A DNA stretch of 64,000 nucleotides. Origin: Dryococelus australis. Taxonomy: Eukaryota > Arthropoda > Insecta > Phasmatodea > Phasmatidae. How positions within the stretch are numbered: the stretch's first letter is position 1; each line of letters begins with the position of its first letter. Both the position numbers and the translations under genes were made by a program. Shown piece by piece: positions 10,676 through 22,502 of the stretch. Where the stretch lies: assembly GCA_029891345.1 (NCBI GenBank), contig CM057002.1, positions 61,618,777 through 61,682,776 of the forward strand, given 5' to 3'. Below the pieces are notes generated by a model. It did not search any database. It was not told the origin of the DNA and saw nothing but the letters and a program-made list of their open reading frames with translations.

Positions 10676-12454
10676 GTGAGTGCAGGCTGCATACATTCTT
10701 CCTGGAGGCCAATTCATTTTCAACATATTGGTTTCTTTGATTTCCTGCTGTTTTAAGTTTAAAAGAAAAAAATAGGGTTAGAATTGAAAATGTGACTGTT
10801 ATCTGTTAGCTACTTACCTTACTTTGCAATGCAGATATAACATCTGAACTATTAATCTATATTGAAATTAGTGTAATACAATATTTTAAATATTTGTATT
10901 AAAATGTATGTGTGTATTACAATGTCAAGTATGTCTTTACGGTACATGTATGTAAATAATTTAGCTTAAACTCTATTGTCCCAAATTTCAAAATTATCTC
11001 CTTTAAATCTTACATAACCAAAAAAATCAAATAACGCAATAGTTTGAGTGAGGAGATGACGTTGAGAGCAGCTCCTCTGTATCTATCAAGCCTACCTGCA
11101 TGCTTGCGGTCGCACAGTCTAAATGGGGTGGGATTAATGTTGAAGAGATTCCTCCTTGATGCTTCAATTTTAAAGATAATCATTTTAAAACAAATAATTT
11201 TATATGACAGTGTGTTAACAAAGCTTGTTAATTCTTGTGGTTATTCCTCCCCCCCCCCCCCTTTCTAAAATTTAACATTAAAATTTAAATTTTTCTAGAA
11301 AGGTTTGAACAAATAACATTTTTTTTTTAAATTTCTTAACTTAGTTGCATTTACTGAGAAAGTAGTGTTAAATATTTTTTTGAAAGAGTTATCTTTAAAA
11401 TTGATGCATTGAGAATGACTTTCTTCTTTAGCATTGATTCATCATTCAACCTCTATGGCTGTAGCAGGCTCGGTAGGCAGCGCAGTGTGTTTAGTGTGAC
11501 ATCTGTGGTAAATTAATGTCAAAGGTGTTTTTTACTGCTCAATATTTTTTAGTGGTGTCTGCTGAGAGTATATTCAAGAAATGTGTAATTTCTCAGTTTT
11601 TGGATTCTCAGACAGGGTCTTCATTGCTTTGGTCACCAAGGCGTTGCCAATTCTAATGGGTAGGATGCAAGATGGGTGAAGGTTCAAGCTCAACACTGGG
11701 CACGATTAAAAAAATTGCTGGGCTTTCAATTGACATCTAAGTGGTTTGGAGTCTGCTTCAATTAGAAAACCCCATTATGTCGGGGCTCTGTGCATAATGG
11801 TGTTGCATCACACTCATGTTTAATCTTTTTTTCCGTTTACGAAAATGTAGTTTTATCAAGTACGGGAATATCTTATATGGGTGTTATTGCAATCTTTTTA
11901 GGGTATGGATATCCCAATAAGAATCTTTCAATGCTGTACATTATGCAATAAAAATTATACAGTCACACAAACAAAAAGTCCCAGTGAAAGACTGCACTCT
12001 GGTTCAGTGCAGTGTGTGTACAGGCCATGAAGTCTTTATTTGCATGATGTTGTTACTCTTGGTTCCCCCGAACCTTTAGGTGCCAAACACATTACCTCTA
12101 TTGAAAAATATTATGTTCCAGAAAGATGTAGATTAGTCATCCTTCAGAGTTGACAGCAGCATCTTTAGATACAAGTTTGAGCATGGGGTAAGAAATTTGC
12201 CCAGTCGAGTAAAGCTATTTTTAGTGGAACAGCAGTAATTTTAGAGTACGGAAATTAGATATACAAAAGTCTTTTAATTAGGGTGCAGTAAATGTTGAGA
12301 AATTTAGAACACTTTGAATAAAATAATGTTTTGGAGTCATAAAAACAATGCAATATTTTATTTGCTCATGGTGTATGTATGTGTGTCTATGTGTGTGTCT
12401 GTGTGTATGATTCTAGTGTTTTGAATGACATTGCTAACTGTAACATTACTGTAG
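10676..12454 (+). other. GGA intron a-b (1,779 bp)
   Basis: AT-rich intron bounded by GTGAGT and a TGTAG acceptor. It holds a 13-base C run (11,249-11,261) and a (TG)-rich microsatellite at 12,372-12,412. Near 11,690, GAAGGTTCAAGCTC resembles a tRNA B box and could mark another decayed SINE. Nothing else is recognised. Confidence 0.7.
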
Positions 12455-12688
12455 TTGCTGGACACATGCATGAAGCAGTGCGGTGCTGCGTTCCACTCGG
12501 AGGTTGGCAAGTTCCGGTTCCTCAACGAGATGATCAAGCTTGTGTCGCCCAAGTACCTTGGCAGCCGCACTCCAGCGCCGGTCAGGCACCGTGTACTCAG
12601 CCTCATGCTTGCCTGGACCACGGAGTACTCTCGTGAGACAAAGATCAAGGAGGCGTACGACATGCTCAAGAAGCAGGGCGTCATCAGG
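12455..12688 (+). CDS. Gga: GGA adaptor, exon b (VHS domain, second part)
   Basis: This 234-nt exon (78 codons, phase 0 at both ends) completes the VHS domain. It reads LLDTCMKQCGAAFHSEVGKF, then RFLNEMIKLVSPKYLGSRT and ends AYDMLKKQGVIR. The VGKFRFLNE and LVSPKYLG segments are among the most conserved in GGA VHS domains and include the helix 6 to helix 8 groove that binds acidic-cluster dileucine signals on cargo receptors. STAM and HRS VHS domains lack this combination, so the exon separates GGA from other VHS proteins. It begins right after a TGTAG acceptor and ends at GTTCGT, an acceptable but weak donor. A TG and GGGT-rich microsatellite lies just downstream. Confidence 0.97.
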
Positions 12689-12906
12689 GTTCGTAGTGCT
12701 ACTGGTTATTGCTGTGGAGGGAGAGGAATGGAGAGAGAGGGGAGTAAGGAGAGGGTGTGTGTGTGTGTGGGTGGGTGGGTGGGCGGGCATGCGCACACGT
12801 GCATTTTTTTTTATGAGTGGCTGCAGTTTGGTACTGGTGGCGGGTAATGCGTAAGGAGTATGCCTGGGTAGGCCTTCTGAGAGCCGGCCTCTCTCTTGCT
12901 GGTGCC
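12689..12906 (+). repeat. TG/GGGT microsatellite at the start of GGA intron b-c
   Basis: The core (12,745-12,787) is (TG)n passing into (GGGT)n, within 60 to 100 bases of the exon b donor. The rest of this stretch shows no recognisable feature. Confidence 0.7.
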
Positions 12907-13185
12907 CTACCTACCGGGCTCGCAGTCCCTTCTTGAGTATTCTGGAGGGATATGATCTAGCTCAACCCCATAGTCCCCAAGAAGATTCACGAGCTCTGTT
13001 CCTATTTCTTCCCTAATAATTCCACCATGGATCTCCCTCAGAGTGGAGGGGATTTTCATTCTGATGAGACTCTGGCAGTAAAGACTAGACACTCTGACAT
13101 AGGTGGTGACTGACAAGATGGAGGGAATGCATGTGTTGTCACCTTCAGCACAGAATGCAGGACTAACCTTCAGTCTAAAGGGCAT
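12907..13185 (-). CDS. Unknown minus-strand reading frame, probably retroelement-derived
   Basis: A 92-codon frame with ordinary amino-acid composition (it contains IPSTLREIHGGIIREEIGTE and LLGDYGVELDHIPPEYSRRD). I do not recognise a domain. On the minus strand it lies downstream of a gag-like module at 13,753-13,950, so it may be part of the same decayed gypsy-type element. No splice sites or promoter are evident. Confidence 0.3.
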   Translation of the reverse strand: MPFRLKVSPAFCAEGDNTCIPSILSVTTYVRVSSLYCQSLIRMKIPSTLREIHGGIIREEIGTELVNLLGDYGVELDHIPPEYSRRDCEPGR

Positions 13186-13559
13186 GGAGGAGTGCGTAAC
13201 ACACCCCCACCTTTTCTCTTAGTATAGCTGAGGTTATATGACGAAATGGGGTCATCGGGGAAAAAAGGTTTTTAAACACGGAAGGATGAGATTAAGAAGA
13301 GCAAAACTCAGGTTTGGGGGTTCATCTTTATTTTTACCTTCATACAGCGCACACATCAGCCTGTACTCAATTGGATGCCAGGAGTGTAGTACCCAAAGAA
13401 GTCATGAATATAGTAGGGGTATGCGGTGATGCACGACAGCCTATAGTAGGGTGCCACAATACCCTAGTTACGTGATGGCCTTTGGCTTAGAGGTAGTCAC
13501 CATGGTCAATTATAGTTTTTTTTCATGTCGTCAGTGACACGAAAAATTATGACCTTGAA

Positions 13560-15238
13560 TTAATTATGATAATTGGCTGTAGCTGGTCTGGTGTAGAGAG
13601 TAGGGCACGTGGCCTGTCTACAGGGTACAAAATCAAATACTGCTATTACAGTCCGGTGGTGTGGCATGCACACTGTGACATGTTTATCTGATTGGGTGGT
13701 GGTACAGGGAGGCTGCTGACCCAGCTGTGGTGGCTGTGGCTGGCTGAGACTGCTACCTGGTGCTGTGGATGTGTTGCTGGGTGAAGTCCGGAATGAGCTT
13801 CTGTGGGCGGTTCGGTTGCCCCCAGATACCCAGAGGGATGTCCTCCCCGCTGCGGATGGCGGCAACTATCGGATACGGTGCTCCAGCTATCTTGATCAGC
13901 GGCGGAAATAACTCATGTTGGGATGGAGCTGGGAGATGAAGCATGTCCATCTTGTGGTTAGCAAGAGCTCTGTCTCATAGGGTTTTGCTGCAGAGTGCTG
14001 TTGGTGGAGTTGGATTACAACTCGATTTAGTCTTGGAGGTGTGAACTGCGCTCCTATTCTTCCGCAGAGCACCATTCTTTTAGTGTTTGGCATGGGCGAG
14101 GTACAACTACTGGCCTCGCAAGAGTGAAGCAGGCGACGTAGGTCTCTAGTTTTGTGTACTTTCAAGGCCGTAGCCGCGCAGGCAAGATTATACCCTGTGC
14201 TCCTTTGTCCGGCCCTTTATAGAGTGATGGATACAGCGGCAGATTCCCTCAGAATGCATGTCAATGACACCTGGATGTGGTATCTACAGAGTCAGTCCTC
14301 CAGAATCAAGTCTTACTTCCTCTGACCCCGTATAGAGTGGTGGACGGAGTATAGGTTAGCCTGACTTGCTAGCCACCTGGTGGTGGTTTTACAAGTGTTG
14401 GTGGCTCTACCGTACTGTACACATGGTGCACAGCACGGGTGGTTACTAACTTGTGGTTAAGTGTGGTCCCGGCTTCACTCTGGTGGGCATGGTTTCTACG
14501 TAGGGCTAACACAGTCACACCAAGAAAAGAGTACTCAGAAGTAAATAGGAACACATTTATACAGTATCCAAACATAAATACACAAGGTGGCCCGTACTAC
14601 CTCCTAAACTAATCCTAAGTTGAACTAAAGTTAACGTATCAGAATCCAGGTGAAAGAAACCTGGTTCTAACTGAAATAAAGTGATCCGGCTAGGTAGTTA
14701 ACTGTTAACTGACCCTAACTACTCTACCTCGTTCAGAAGAGATCGTTGATGACCACTACTAGAGGGGTAGTGGGGTTGAGTTTGCAGTTATCAGCAGGTG
14801 AGGCAAGTGAAGAATATCTGGAAGGGACTGTCGTCGACCACTAGCAGAGGGGGTAGTGGTGGTTGCCATTACCAGAGGGGGTAAAGCCAAGGTTGACGAC
14901 GTCTTCGGGAGCTGGTGGTGAAGATCCTCTGGGAGGTCTTGAAGGCATTGCTGAAGTTCTGGTAGAGCAAGCTGCCGGAGTAGGCTTCGTCCGGCTCAAG
15001 GGTGAGGGTTGGAAGAAGCAAGGTTTACTCGAGAGCAAGCTGCTGGTGGCTTCCTCCGGCACAGTACTGAGCGGAGGATGAGGTATGGACTCACTTCTTC
15101 TCGGGCTGCACATGTACTTAAATTCGCCTTATCCGTTGCCCATGGTAGTGTGCGGGGGGGGGGTGGCAAGAGTCCACCCACTCGAGTTGTCTGCTAGCAT
15201 CTTCTCTTGGTGGAGATCTGCTGATGCAACAGGATTCA
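13560..15238 (-). mobile_element. Gypsy-type leader and gag-like DNA, decayed
   Basis: GC-rich sequence unlike the introns around it. On the minus strand 13,950-13,753 encodes QHELFPPLIKIAG, then PYPIVAAIRSGEDIPLGIW. The latter loosely matches the Y-H-P-V module seen in + strand gypsy fragments at 37.6 and 60.5 kb. Short internal duplications occur (for example TATAGAGTG at 14,218 and 14,332, and GTAGTGG arms near 14,765 and 14,850). This is probably the leader and gag start of a minus-strand element, or LTR sequence of the adjoining one. Boundaries could not be set. Confidence 0.4.
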
Positions 15239-15245
15239 TATCTTA

Positions 15246-15540
15246 GTACTGGTGGTACCATCCCGTGGTACGCCGTAGAATTACGTGACCTAGGGTGGCA
15301 GGCTCGGTGGTTCTGCAAATAATATAATCTCCTTTCGGGGTGTTGACGTGACGTCTGACTTTGAGTGAGAGTGAGCAGTAAAAGCTGGAAGGACGTGTCT
15401 AATATCACTTCTTGTTGTATGGATGTATCCTGTAAGCACGTGACTAGCTCATTATCCTGATTTAACCCCGCCTTAGTTGAAGTGAAACAACTTTCAAATG
15501 AGGCGAAGTCGAGTGTCGATTATAGTTGTGCAGAGCGTCA
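15246..15540 (-). repeat. Gypsy LTR segment, 3' side of the minus-strand element
   Basis: About 295 bp is repeated directly at 18,374-18,672. Shared blocks include GTACTGGTGGT, GACTTTGAGTGAGAGTGA and GAGGCGA. On the minus strand it lies just downstream of the end of the pol tail, where a 3' LTR belongs. Read in that sense, the shared segment begins TGACGCTCTG. Homology stops at 15,540 only because the other copy is cut by a hAT insertion, so the true LTR is probably longer. Confidence 0.65.
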
Positions 15541-15956
15541 TGGGTCAATTGCTTCTCTTCTGTTGTGACGTAGGCTCATCTGGACGGAAAAAAATTTTTT
15601 GCTCTTGAGGGTGATGTAGAACTGTCTGGAGTGCTTCCTTTTCTGTGCGCTCCCTCCAGGGATGCGGTGCGAGCTTATCAGTGACGTGTCACTCGCCTGG
15701 CAGCTGCATTGAGTGTACCGCTGTCTCTCTCTGGTGCGGGCGTCTAAACAAGTCGACCCTTCAAAACATATAAGAGCACTGGTAAATAAACTTGCAAATA
15801 TTTAAAAGACATATGAAGCCCTGGTAAGCAACATTTGAAAAATATATGACCCTTAAATGACACACATTTAAATAATTGAGAAATAGTATTTACAACGATT
15901 GTAACTGGGAATAATTTTAAAGAAAAACCAAGACACTGATAATATTCACAATAATA

Positions 15957-17148
15957 TCACTTTGCTTTCTTTCTAGAGAAAGTCAGTTTCTTGTAAGGCA
16001 CGGCCCGTCTTAGCATCTTTATTTTCCGTGGCCGACCTCGCTTTCTCAAGGCCACATCCTTGGGATAAGGCCATGTGAATCTGGAAGTAGGTTGCCAGGG
16101 AGACATGTGATTGCGACCAGGTTGAGAGGCACTACGGCAGGTGCAGATGGGCATTTCTCGAGTAGCCTGTTTGCTGGGTCCTGGATTCACGTTCTCGGTG
16201 GAGACAGCACAGGGCCATCTGGTGCCGGGGGATATTGTGGAGCCCTCTCCTCCTGGAGGGGCTGCCTCAGGGTGGCCGTCACGAGGTCGAGGTTTTTCGG
16301 GGACCTCTACCTAGAAGGCCGTGTGATTCACATCCTCCCGAACAAGAGGGAAAGAGTAGAAAACCTGGATGCTGTCTGACGTTGATGCCTGAAGTTTGAC
16401 CATGTGCTCGTGTGCTGGCATGGTCAATGTGGTGCCCGGAGGCAGAGGCTCTTGTGGATCCTATACCTCGATGGCATGACTGCTGGGCTCATCCTCCCGA
16501 ACAGGAAGCTGGGTCCAGAGTTTGGCCTCCACACCTTTTGGTGTCACTTTGGGTGGCAGTCAGAGGGAGAGGTTCTGATGGTGCTCCTCCCTCCTCGGCG
16601 TGTGGAGTGACCACGCCCTCCTGGGTTGGCGCAGTTGTCATGGTGGCCGTAAGCAGAGGCTCTTGGGGGTCCTCTACCTCGATGGCGTGGTTGTTGGGCT
16701 CATTCTCCAGTGCTGGCTGATGGGTCTGAGAATGGGTCTCTGCGTCATCTGACATAGGGACCTGGGCGGCCGTCAGAGGTAGTGGTTCTGATGGTGCTCC
16801 TCCCTGTGGATGTCATCCGGACGCGTTGAGCTGACATCATCCTGATGTAAGTGTTTGGCATTGAGTGCAGTGTCTTGATGGTTGCACCTCCTTGGTACAC
16901 TGGTTGTGGTGCGATCCTGGTGGAGGTTGAGTGATGGTACCTCCTCCTGACTTCTGGTTGAGGATGGGCGCCCTTGGCACGAGGAGCTTAATCTCCAGTG
17001 TGGTCTGCAGAGGAAGGTCGTCCTCCCTCTCTTCCCCTTCTTCCATGTTTTCTTCTGGGGTTTCCGCTCTGTGGTCCTGGACTTGACCGGGACACTGCCT
17101 CATATGTCGCCAAGTCACTTTTCTGATGCGCTTTTGGACATTCTCCAC
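15957..17148 (-). pseudogene. Gypsy pol C-terminal tail with AT-hook-like motif
   Basis: Minus-strand frames (17,148-16,837, then 16,755-16,489, then 16,190-15,957) follow the integrase. They encode an acidic, proline and threonine-rich tail (EENMEEGEEREDD, then HAEEGGAPSEPLPLTA). The tail ends in a basic segment with RKRGRPRKIKM (16,046-16,017) and a lysine-rich C-terminus. The GRP core flanked by basic residues is the AT-hook pattern, which binds the minor groove of AT-rich DNA. A related tail with RKWGRPVKKM occurs on the + strand at 55,795-55,842, so the motif is a lineage feature. Frames are broken, so no full-length product exists here. Confidence 0.6.
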
Positions 17149-18372
17149 CCAGTATACGTTACCTTGGTTTTCCGCGACGTGTTATGGATCCTCCCACTTT
17201 TTGGCTAGGCCGGCACTGAACTGACTTTTCCTCTTACTCCGTGGGTAACTGCATAGGAACAGTCTCACCCCCATGTCGATGAAGGGTTCGCCCAAGGAGG
17301 AGCTGGCTAGAGCGGATGTTGATGGCCTCGTTAACTTTTCACCTGAAGGTGAAAATAATCGAGAGTGTGGTGGCTGTGGTTTTCCACACTGAGACGGAGG
17401 CTTTTCTTGAGCTCTTGGTTCCTGTGCTCAGTGAGGTTACCTGTTGGGTGATATGGTGGTGTTTTCCAGTCTCCACTCCCTAGTTCTGGCAAGCCTACCT
17501 CCATTGTTGGTTCTTGAATGGGGTGCCACTTGTTTGGGTGAATGGCCTGTGGGTGTGGGTAACCCCAGTGAGGGAATATCTCCGCTTTGAGCTTATGAAG
17601 TGTATTTCGAGTTTCCTGGCTGGGGAGCGGGAATGCTTCCACCCATCGAGAAAACTGGTTGGTAAGTACCAGCAAATACCGGTTCGCTCTGGTGTTGTAA
17701 GGGTAAGGTCCCCTCACATCAGCTGCCAAGTGTGTCCATGCTGTGGTTTGCCTCCTGGGTTTTGCTGTAGGTGGGGGCACGGATACGTCTTACCTTGGTA
17801 GCACGCCTCGCAGCTGGAGATGTACTGTCTAACGTCTTGGCTCATCCCGTCCCAGATGTACCTTTATTTGATATCTCGTGTGTTTCCTTGGTTCCGAGAT
17901 ATCCAGCATGTGGGTGTTTGTGATGGTGGTGGCAGAGATCTGTGTGTAAGCGTCTGGGAATCCACATTTTCCAAGTTGCTACTGGATGGCCGGTAGGGGA
18001 TCAGATGATATTGTCGCTGAGTTTGTACCATCGTGATTTTCTTGAATGAGACGCTTTATATCCGGGTCGTGTTGTTGGTGGTATGAGATTTGTTCCTTGC
18101 TGAACTGCAACTGTAATAGCAGGAGATTTTTTCGGGCTGGGGCTGGAGTCAACTTCTCCCATTCTTCCTTTTCTTTTGGTTCCCCTCCTAGGTCCAGCTG
18201 ATGAGACAGTGCGTCAGGGAGGTCACTACTTCTACTTGGGCTGTGCTGTACCTCAAAATCGAATTCCGTGAGGAACATATCCTGCCACCCGGTTTTAGCC
18301 TTTGTGTTCGATTCCTGCAGCCATTGGACGGCTTTGCTATGTATGCAGAGTATGAAGTGCTTGCAGTCCAGT
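17149..18372 (-). pseudogene. Gypsy pol remnant: RNase H end and integrase
   Basis: Reading the minus strand from 18,370, HSKAVQWLQES, FDFEVQHSPSRSSDLPDALS and a linker are the C-terminal part of RNase H. At 17,780-17,331 the integrase core follows: AADVRGPY (first catalytic Asp), LLVLTNQFSRWVEAFPLPSQE, then PPYHPTGNLTEHRNQE (catalytic Glu). The block that should hold the second Asp is unrecognisable (HPNKWHPI). The gag, protease and RT regions and the first part of RNase H are absent; LTR sequence joins RNase H directly at about 18,372. Frameshifts and stops confirm a dead copy. The closest relatives in the window are the pol pieces at 40.9-41.35 kb and 53.3-55.9 kb. Confidence 0.85.
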
Positions 18373-18373
18373 G

Positions 18374-18672
18374 GTACTGGTGGTGCCATCTCTTGGCACG
18401 TCGTAGATCTACGTGACCATGGGTGGCGGGCTCTGTGGTTCAGCCGATAATACAGTCTCCCTTCAGGGGGTTGACGTGATGTCTGACTTTGAGTGAGAGT
18501 GAACAGTAAAAGTTGGACGGACGTGTCTGTAATATCACTTCTCATTGCAAGGGCTTATCCTGTACGCACATGACCAGCCCTTTTATACTGTTTTAAACCC
18601 CACCTTATTTGAAGTGAAACAATGTTCAGATGAGGCGATCTCAATTGTGTATTTTAGTTGGACAGAGCGTCA
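18374..18672 (-). repeat. Gypsy LTR segment, 5' side of the minus-strand element
   Basis: Direct repeat of 15,246-15,540. On the minus strand it precedes the truncated pol. One edge is a deletion junction with RNase H (about 18,372). The other edge (18,672-18,674) abuts the terminal repeat of a hAT element beginning CAGTGGCGTATGG at 18,675. The hAT therefore appears to have landed in this LTR. Confidence 0.65.
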
Positions 18673-19063
18673 TGCAGTGGCGTATGGTGAAACTTTTGTG
18701 GGGGTAAGCTGCAAGAGAGGGTCGTTACATATCAATACACACAACAGTATATGCATGTGCACAAATTTATATAGTATCATCTATAAAATAAAAAATATTT
18801 AACTGTGCAGATACGGACATAACATAATACAAGACACAAAAAAAAATGTAATAGCTTAGGGCCAGATGAAAGTCTTTCTTGTTGTGTACTGCGGCTTTAC
18901 GTCTTTATTCTCTTCAGTGCTGAAAAACTTTTTTCTGTGGAGGCGTTAGTGACTGGAATAAGTGTCAGTTAGCACAACTTAACTTCTTCTGAATATGCCT
19001 TATCAATGCTGTTAGAAAAAATGAAAAATAAAACTTGCCCTATATTTTTACCTGAAAATTCGT

Positions 19064-19064
<1 letters not shown>

Positions 19065-19102
<38 letters not shown>
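19065..19102. repeat. (TA)n microsatellite
   Basis: About 38 bp of alternating TA lie inside the decayed hAT element. Confidence 0.95.
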
Positions 19103-19107
<5 letters not shown>

Positions 19108-20821
19108 CAACAAGCTGTGCTTGTAGTTCAATAACGTCAAAGAATTACCATACAGATTTAGACCTACTGCAAGCTAGTTTCAGGAAAACAGTCTTGATGT
19201 TTTTTACAGTTTCTTGGGTCTAGAATCTCTAGAAACTGCAGAGATTTTAAATTCGGAAAACTGTTGTCCATTTGCTGAATTATTGAATTATTGTGTCAAT
19301 AATTTCATAATACAGATGCCTGAAAAATGTTTTAAGATCACGACCATCACTGTACTTAAAACGTTTCCTGTTCTACTCTTGTGCTTCAGCTTCTGGTTCG
19401 GCATTTGTTTACTCCCAATAAGTTTCGAAACTGTTTTGTTTTGCTTGAAGTAGGTTAGTGAACTCCCTTACTTTCGTAGTGCTGTACCCAATGTCATGTA
19501 GCTTAGTTTGAAGAATACTGTACAAAACATCTGTATGAGGGAAAATTATGGCAAAAACCTTTTTAAAAAAAATTTCAATTGAAGTCGTTCAATGTAGCTA
19601 GAAAACCTTTCGCATTATGACAGATTCCTGGTCCCTGTTTTCTTCAGGGTCATTGATTTTCTCCAACAGGCAAATAAGATCGTCTTGGTATTCATGTACA
19701 GAGCCAACTAAACGCAACAAATTCCAGCGTGTAGCTGAAACTTGTGGCAATCTCTTATTTAACACATCATCAAGGGCCTTTGTTCGTTTTGTGGATTTCG
19801 CAAAAAAAAATGCAGCCAATCCACTCAACGTACTGAAAAAAAATCTGCATTCTTTCATTGAGCTTGAAGATTGTGATAGCACCGAATTTAACCTGTGAGC
19901 CATGCAATGAACAAAAATTGCCTGGGGGCACTTTTGTCTCACTTTCGCTTGTAGGCCATTCAAATGACCAGCCATAACAAGCAGCACCATCATAGCTTTG
20001 AGCTGCCAGTTTTTTCTCGCAGCTGTAATCGGCCATTAATTTGCCGACAATGTTGTAAATGGCCTCAGCAGAGTGTTAATCAAATACATAAAAAAAAACC
20101 TATAAATCTTTCTTGAATTTTACCGTCCTCCCCAGTGTACTGAAATATGCAGGAAAGTTGAGTCTATATCTGTTGTTTCGTCAAGGCTAATAGAAACAAA
20201 TGTAGCTATCTCTATTTCATTTCTTATGCGTTCACTGACAACAGAGGATACGCTAAAAATCAAATAATTTTTTATTAAATTTGACAGTCCTGTAAAAACT
20301 GTGAAAGTTTCAAGATGATGTTTCAAAGTTAAATCATACTGACTGATGAGGTTTATAAGTTCAACATAATTCCCTTTGTTTTTTGAATCACATTCTTTGT
20401 TGTGACCTCTGAAAAGAAGCTCCTGCTTTGCTAAATAACAAACATCTACAAAAGTCTCAATGTTTCTCTGTTCTTTTAACAAGTTCATTGTGTTGTTGAT
20501 TTTTTTTTTTGTTCATCTAGCAAGTGGTCAATCCTAATTTTGTCAAAGGTTTTCTCACAAACGGTTGTTTGCAAATGAGTCTGGGACAAACAATGCTTCT
20601 TTAAAGCTTTTTGCAAATTGCCCATATCACTGTAACCAGTTTTGTTCCACCCTTTTTTTTCTTTCGCAAAAAACATACATGGCCAACAAAATAGTTTACA
20701 AAGCAGTGGACAGCCTGTCAACCACTCATTTTGTGAATACAATTTGCTATTAAATTTTCTAACAAAAAATTTTCCTGCTGTGTTTTATGTCTAGAGCTGG
20801 AGTCTGTCTCCCCACCTCCAA

Positions 20822-20848
20822 TTTTTTTTTTTTTTTTTTTTTTTTTTT
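20822..20848. repeat. Poly(T) run, 27 bases
   Basis: Uninterrupted T run within the N-terminal part of the hAT element. It reads as a lysine run on the coding (minus) strand. It may be an expansion, or the tail of a small retroposed insert on the minus strand, but no target duplication was seen. Confidence 0.8.
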
Positions 20849-21049
20849 CAAAAGGAAAATTATTAAAATCAGTCTTCAAAACAGTATAAATAACACAGTG
20901 GCTGTGAGCTTGGCTGGTGCCCGGTTGAGCGTCCTGCTTCATCCTGGACAGCATAAGCTGCGGAACTCACAGCTTACCTTACAGGGAGATGGCAGTCAAA
21001 CACTAGGCACTGCAGCGCTCTCACACATCCAAAACAGAATGAAATGAAC

Positions 21050-22490
21050 GTAAAACTGACACAATCTTTATTCTACACCCGTGTAGCACATTAAAAACCT
21101 TCCTTGTATCAATAAAAAGTGTTATTTTTATTATTGATCACTAGCATGAACCCCAGTACGTAAACAATTTGCCGGCGCAGGGCCAGCTGCTGTGCCTCCA
21201 ACAGGCCTTGGCCGATCATTTCCGAAGTTGTCTACGAAGACACACGATCCCTTCCCCCACGTTCATGTTACCATTACAACCGGAACTAACAAAGCCCAAA
21301 AGAAACCGTGAACTAAGGGAAATGAAAACACAGTAATACGAAACCTGAAACTCTGGCTGCGGCGCCATAGAGTGAAGTGTGCGTGTGAAACAGAGATATT
21401 TGTGGCACAGAGGTGTTTCACGGCTCGCATGAGTGAGAATTTACGTGCACGGAAATTTAAATATGTGTAAATATGGATTCTCGGGACTGGTAAATAATAT
21501 ATAATATTACAGCAATAGCACAAGGTAAGCAGTGCTTACCTAGTGTCTATTGAGTACACACCACTGGCTTCATGTGTCGGTGTGTATACAACTGGGGTAC
21601 GGGTACCCCGTATGCTTAGCATATCCAGCGTGGATGCTGGCAATGCATGACGGACTGTAACTACTGGTGTTACTGCAATAGTAACGTTACTGCGTGTCCA
21701 GAAGACTGGCCATTGACTAACTCTCTGTAGGTCACAACAACGTGCTGTGAACTGATGAGTTGCGGACTGGCTCAATAATACGGTGATGCTGCTGAAACAC
21801 CAGCTAATGATAGACTAAGCTTACGCCAGGACTCAAATCCCCTTATTTACTGTCCAACCAACGGAGAACGAGGGGGAGGGAGGCAAAAGTGTGAGAGAGA
21901 GCATGCGGAAGTGAGAGAATTTGTTTTTATACGTGAATTAAAGTTTTACATTTGCAGTACTTGACATCTCAGTATAGCAATTGTCTTTTCTCTGTATCAA
22001 CTATGGTTGAAAGTTAAAATTTGAAGGGAAAAAAATGTGAAACCTGAACTGTACTTAAAGGTTTTTTGGTCTTTTAAAATTTTTGATAAGTTAATTTTGA
22101 AAAATCATCACCTTTATTCATATTGTGTATTAGATTTATTGTACTGTCAGTTGGTTGAATATTTAAGTTTTGTTTTTAAAGTGTTTCATATGGCTTCTCA
22201 TTACTGCACACCTCAAAAAACTTGTATATTTAACATTCCTTTCCTGCTAGCAGTGTGGTGTTACTTGTACATTAATGCATTCAGTTTGGTACACAATTGC
22301 AGTCATGTTTGTCAGTTGGCAAGTGATTACATTTGATTACTCTCATTGAACATTTAGTTTGTCAAGATATACTATACAAGTAATGAACCATGATAGTTGG
22401 TTTTTTTCCATATTTACACTGGGGGATGAGTTTTGCATTGCATGTTATTTGTTCACTTTTGTTTAGCGTGCATTGCAGTTAAAGTTCTTG
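21050..22490. other. GGA intron b-c, right part
   Basis: A GC-richer patch at about 21,160-21,900, with short tandem motifs such as GGGTACGGGTACCCC near 21,597, resembles old LTR-type DNA but matches no other piece of the window. The remainder is AT-rich. The final bases (TTTGTTTTCTAG, to 22,502) are the acceptor for exon c. Confidence 0.45.
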
Positions 22491-22502
22491 TTTGTTTTCT
22501 AG

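Larger units (their letters stand above)
18675..20954 (-). pseudogene. hAT-superfamily transposase (ZMYM1/DUF4371-like), broken
   Basis: Minus-strand order: an N-terminal region with KQDAQPGTSQ (near 20,940); a TTF-type cysteine-rich segment with CPLLCKLFCWPCMFF (20,742-20,485); SISLDETTDI with the first catalytic Asp region (20,488-20,120); then AHRLNSVLS (19,993-19,598). Further down come DVLYSILQTKLHDIG (about 19,540), and finally IPVTNASTEKSFSALKRIKT (about 18,990-18,890), the hATC dimerisation signature. The low-coordinate end is CAGTGGCGTATGG, a typical terminal sequence for this hAT branch. A 27-base T run (20,822-20,848) interrupts the N-terminal part, a (TA)n tract (19,065-19,102) lies in the C-terminal part, and several frameshifts are present. 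The other terminal repeat was not found. Confidence 0.85.
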
